From NCBI GenBank assembly GCA_030267965.1, contig BRYA01000564.1, forward strand, positions 1 to 29,752: DNA of 29,752 nt. Direction: 5' to 3'. The notes beneath the pieces are model-generated. The model had not been told where the DNA came from. It was given only the letters and a program-made list of their open reading frames with translations, and ran no database searches. Source of the stretch: Triparma columacea (taxonomy: Eukaryota; Sar; Bolidophyceae; Parmales; Triparmaceae). Below are positions 29,359 through 29,752 of this stretch, one piece after another (within the stretch, counting starts at the first letter, position 1; each line of letters opens with the position of its first letter). A program made the position numbers and the translations under genes.

Positions 29359-29752
29359 TTAGAATCCTTGGTAGTCTCCCCTAAGCGTATCAACGTCGTC
29401 GTTATCCTTCGCCCCCACCTTCCCCAGCGCCCCGCTCGCCATGATGTCCTTCTGGTACTTCATCCACTCCATCGGCACGTCCTTCTCTAAGCTGACCTTG
29501 CTCCTGAAGCCCCCGAACGCCTGGGAGCGGGGGCTGGAAAGTGCGGCAAGGGCGGAACACCAGAAGGAGGCGAGGCCGGAGGCGGTGGGGGGAACGGTGG
29601 GAGGTACGACGGAGGGTAACATGAGGATGGAATCGTAACCCATTGAACCGAGCTTCCTTGAAGCAGACTGGAGGAGACCTTCACCTGCCGGTACCCCGAG
29701 CTCTATGCAGCAGGGGATTTCGGAGTGCTCTGCTTTCGGTTTTTTCAGGGGG
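29359..29752 (-). CDS. Unrecognised protein, C-terminal part (5' end outside window)
   Basis: The minus-strand frame is open from the window edge to the stop at 29359, about 130 codons. An ATG exists at 29643, but the frame continues upstream without a stop through EIPCCIELGVPAGEGLLQSA, so this is probably the last exon of a longer gene. Visible parts are a moderately hydrophobic LPSVVPPTVPPTASGLASFW stretch followed by the more polar WMKYQKDIMASGALG and an acidic DNDDVD near the end. I do not recognise the family. The lower strand bias and lack of homology leave a fair chance that the true frame differs. Confidence 0.45.
   Translation of the reverse strand, partial: PLKKPKAEHSEIPCCIELGVPAGEGLLQSASRKLGSMGYDSILMLPSVVPPTVPPTASGLASFWCSALAALSSPRSQAFGGFRSKVSLEKDVPMEWMKYQKDIMASGALGKVGAKDNDDVDTLRGDYQGF

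Overview
The window is eukaryotic nuclear DNA from a compact, intron-containing genome. Genes are split by short introns (about 47 to 300 nt) with GT..AG ends, and their products are typically eukaryotic: the Pol I factor RRN3, COP9 signalosome subunit 2, a Rab GTPase, PP2C and SRR1. Exons are GC-rich, introns carry long C or G homopolymers, and neighbours sit 75 to 95 bp apart. Together with the algal or protist style of the long beta-helix/EGF protein, this suggests a unicellular alga or protist, possibly a photosynthetic stramenopile. That placement is inference; no marker gene fixes the taxon.

Layout. 1-7653 (-) is a very large modular gene, open at the window edge: 55-residue repeats, hydrophobic/transmembrane segments, four right-handed beta-helix modules with FxxN and GGA[IV] motifs, then EGF-like repeats. 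8223-9667 (-) is an FSH-type serine hydrolase (OVCA2-like). 9955-11685 (+) is an unrecognised Cys-containing, basic protein. 11773-14343 (-) is RRN3, including a last exon without its own start codon. 14423-16939 (+) is CSN2. 17014-18457 (-) is a FAM194/ERICH6-type protein. 18458-20720 is a repeat-bearing, AT-richer gene desert with a 66-N assembly gap. 20721-22200 (+) is an acidic, Cys-cluster protein of unknown function. 22839-23621 (-) is an SRR1-like protein. 23929-24994 (-) is a Rab GTPase. 25088-26745 (+) is a 2-oxoglutarate/Fe(II) dioxygenase with an N-myristoylation-like start and an 18-nt microexon. 27280-29230 (+) is a PP2C phosphatase with a polyglutamine N-terminus. 29359-29752 (-) is the C-terminal part of an unrecognised gene.

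The genes are mostly unrelated housekeeping or signalling functions and form no operon or cluster. RRN3/CSN2 and Rab/dioxygenase are divergent pairs with 79 and 93 bp between start codons, so they probably share bidirectional promoters. The 9955-11685 gene/RRN3 and CSN2/FAM194 pairs are convergent with under 90 bp between stops.

The most unusual content is the 1-7653 gene. All of its internal exons are bounded by phase-1 introns, the beta-helix exons were duplicated together with their introns, and it joins an intracellular-looking repeat region to a chlamydial-Pmp-like beta-helix and EGF ectodomain. Exon boundaries were worked out by hand from splice consensus, phase agreement and protein continuity, and are not backed by transcripts.
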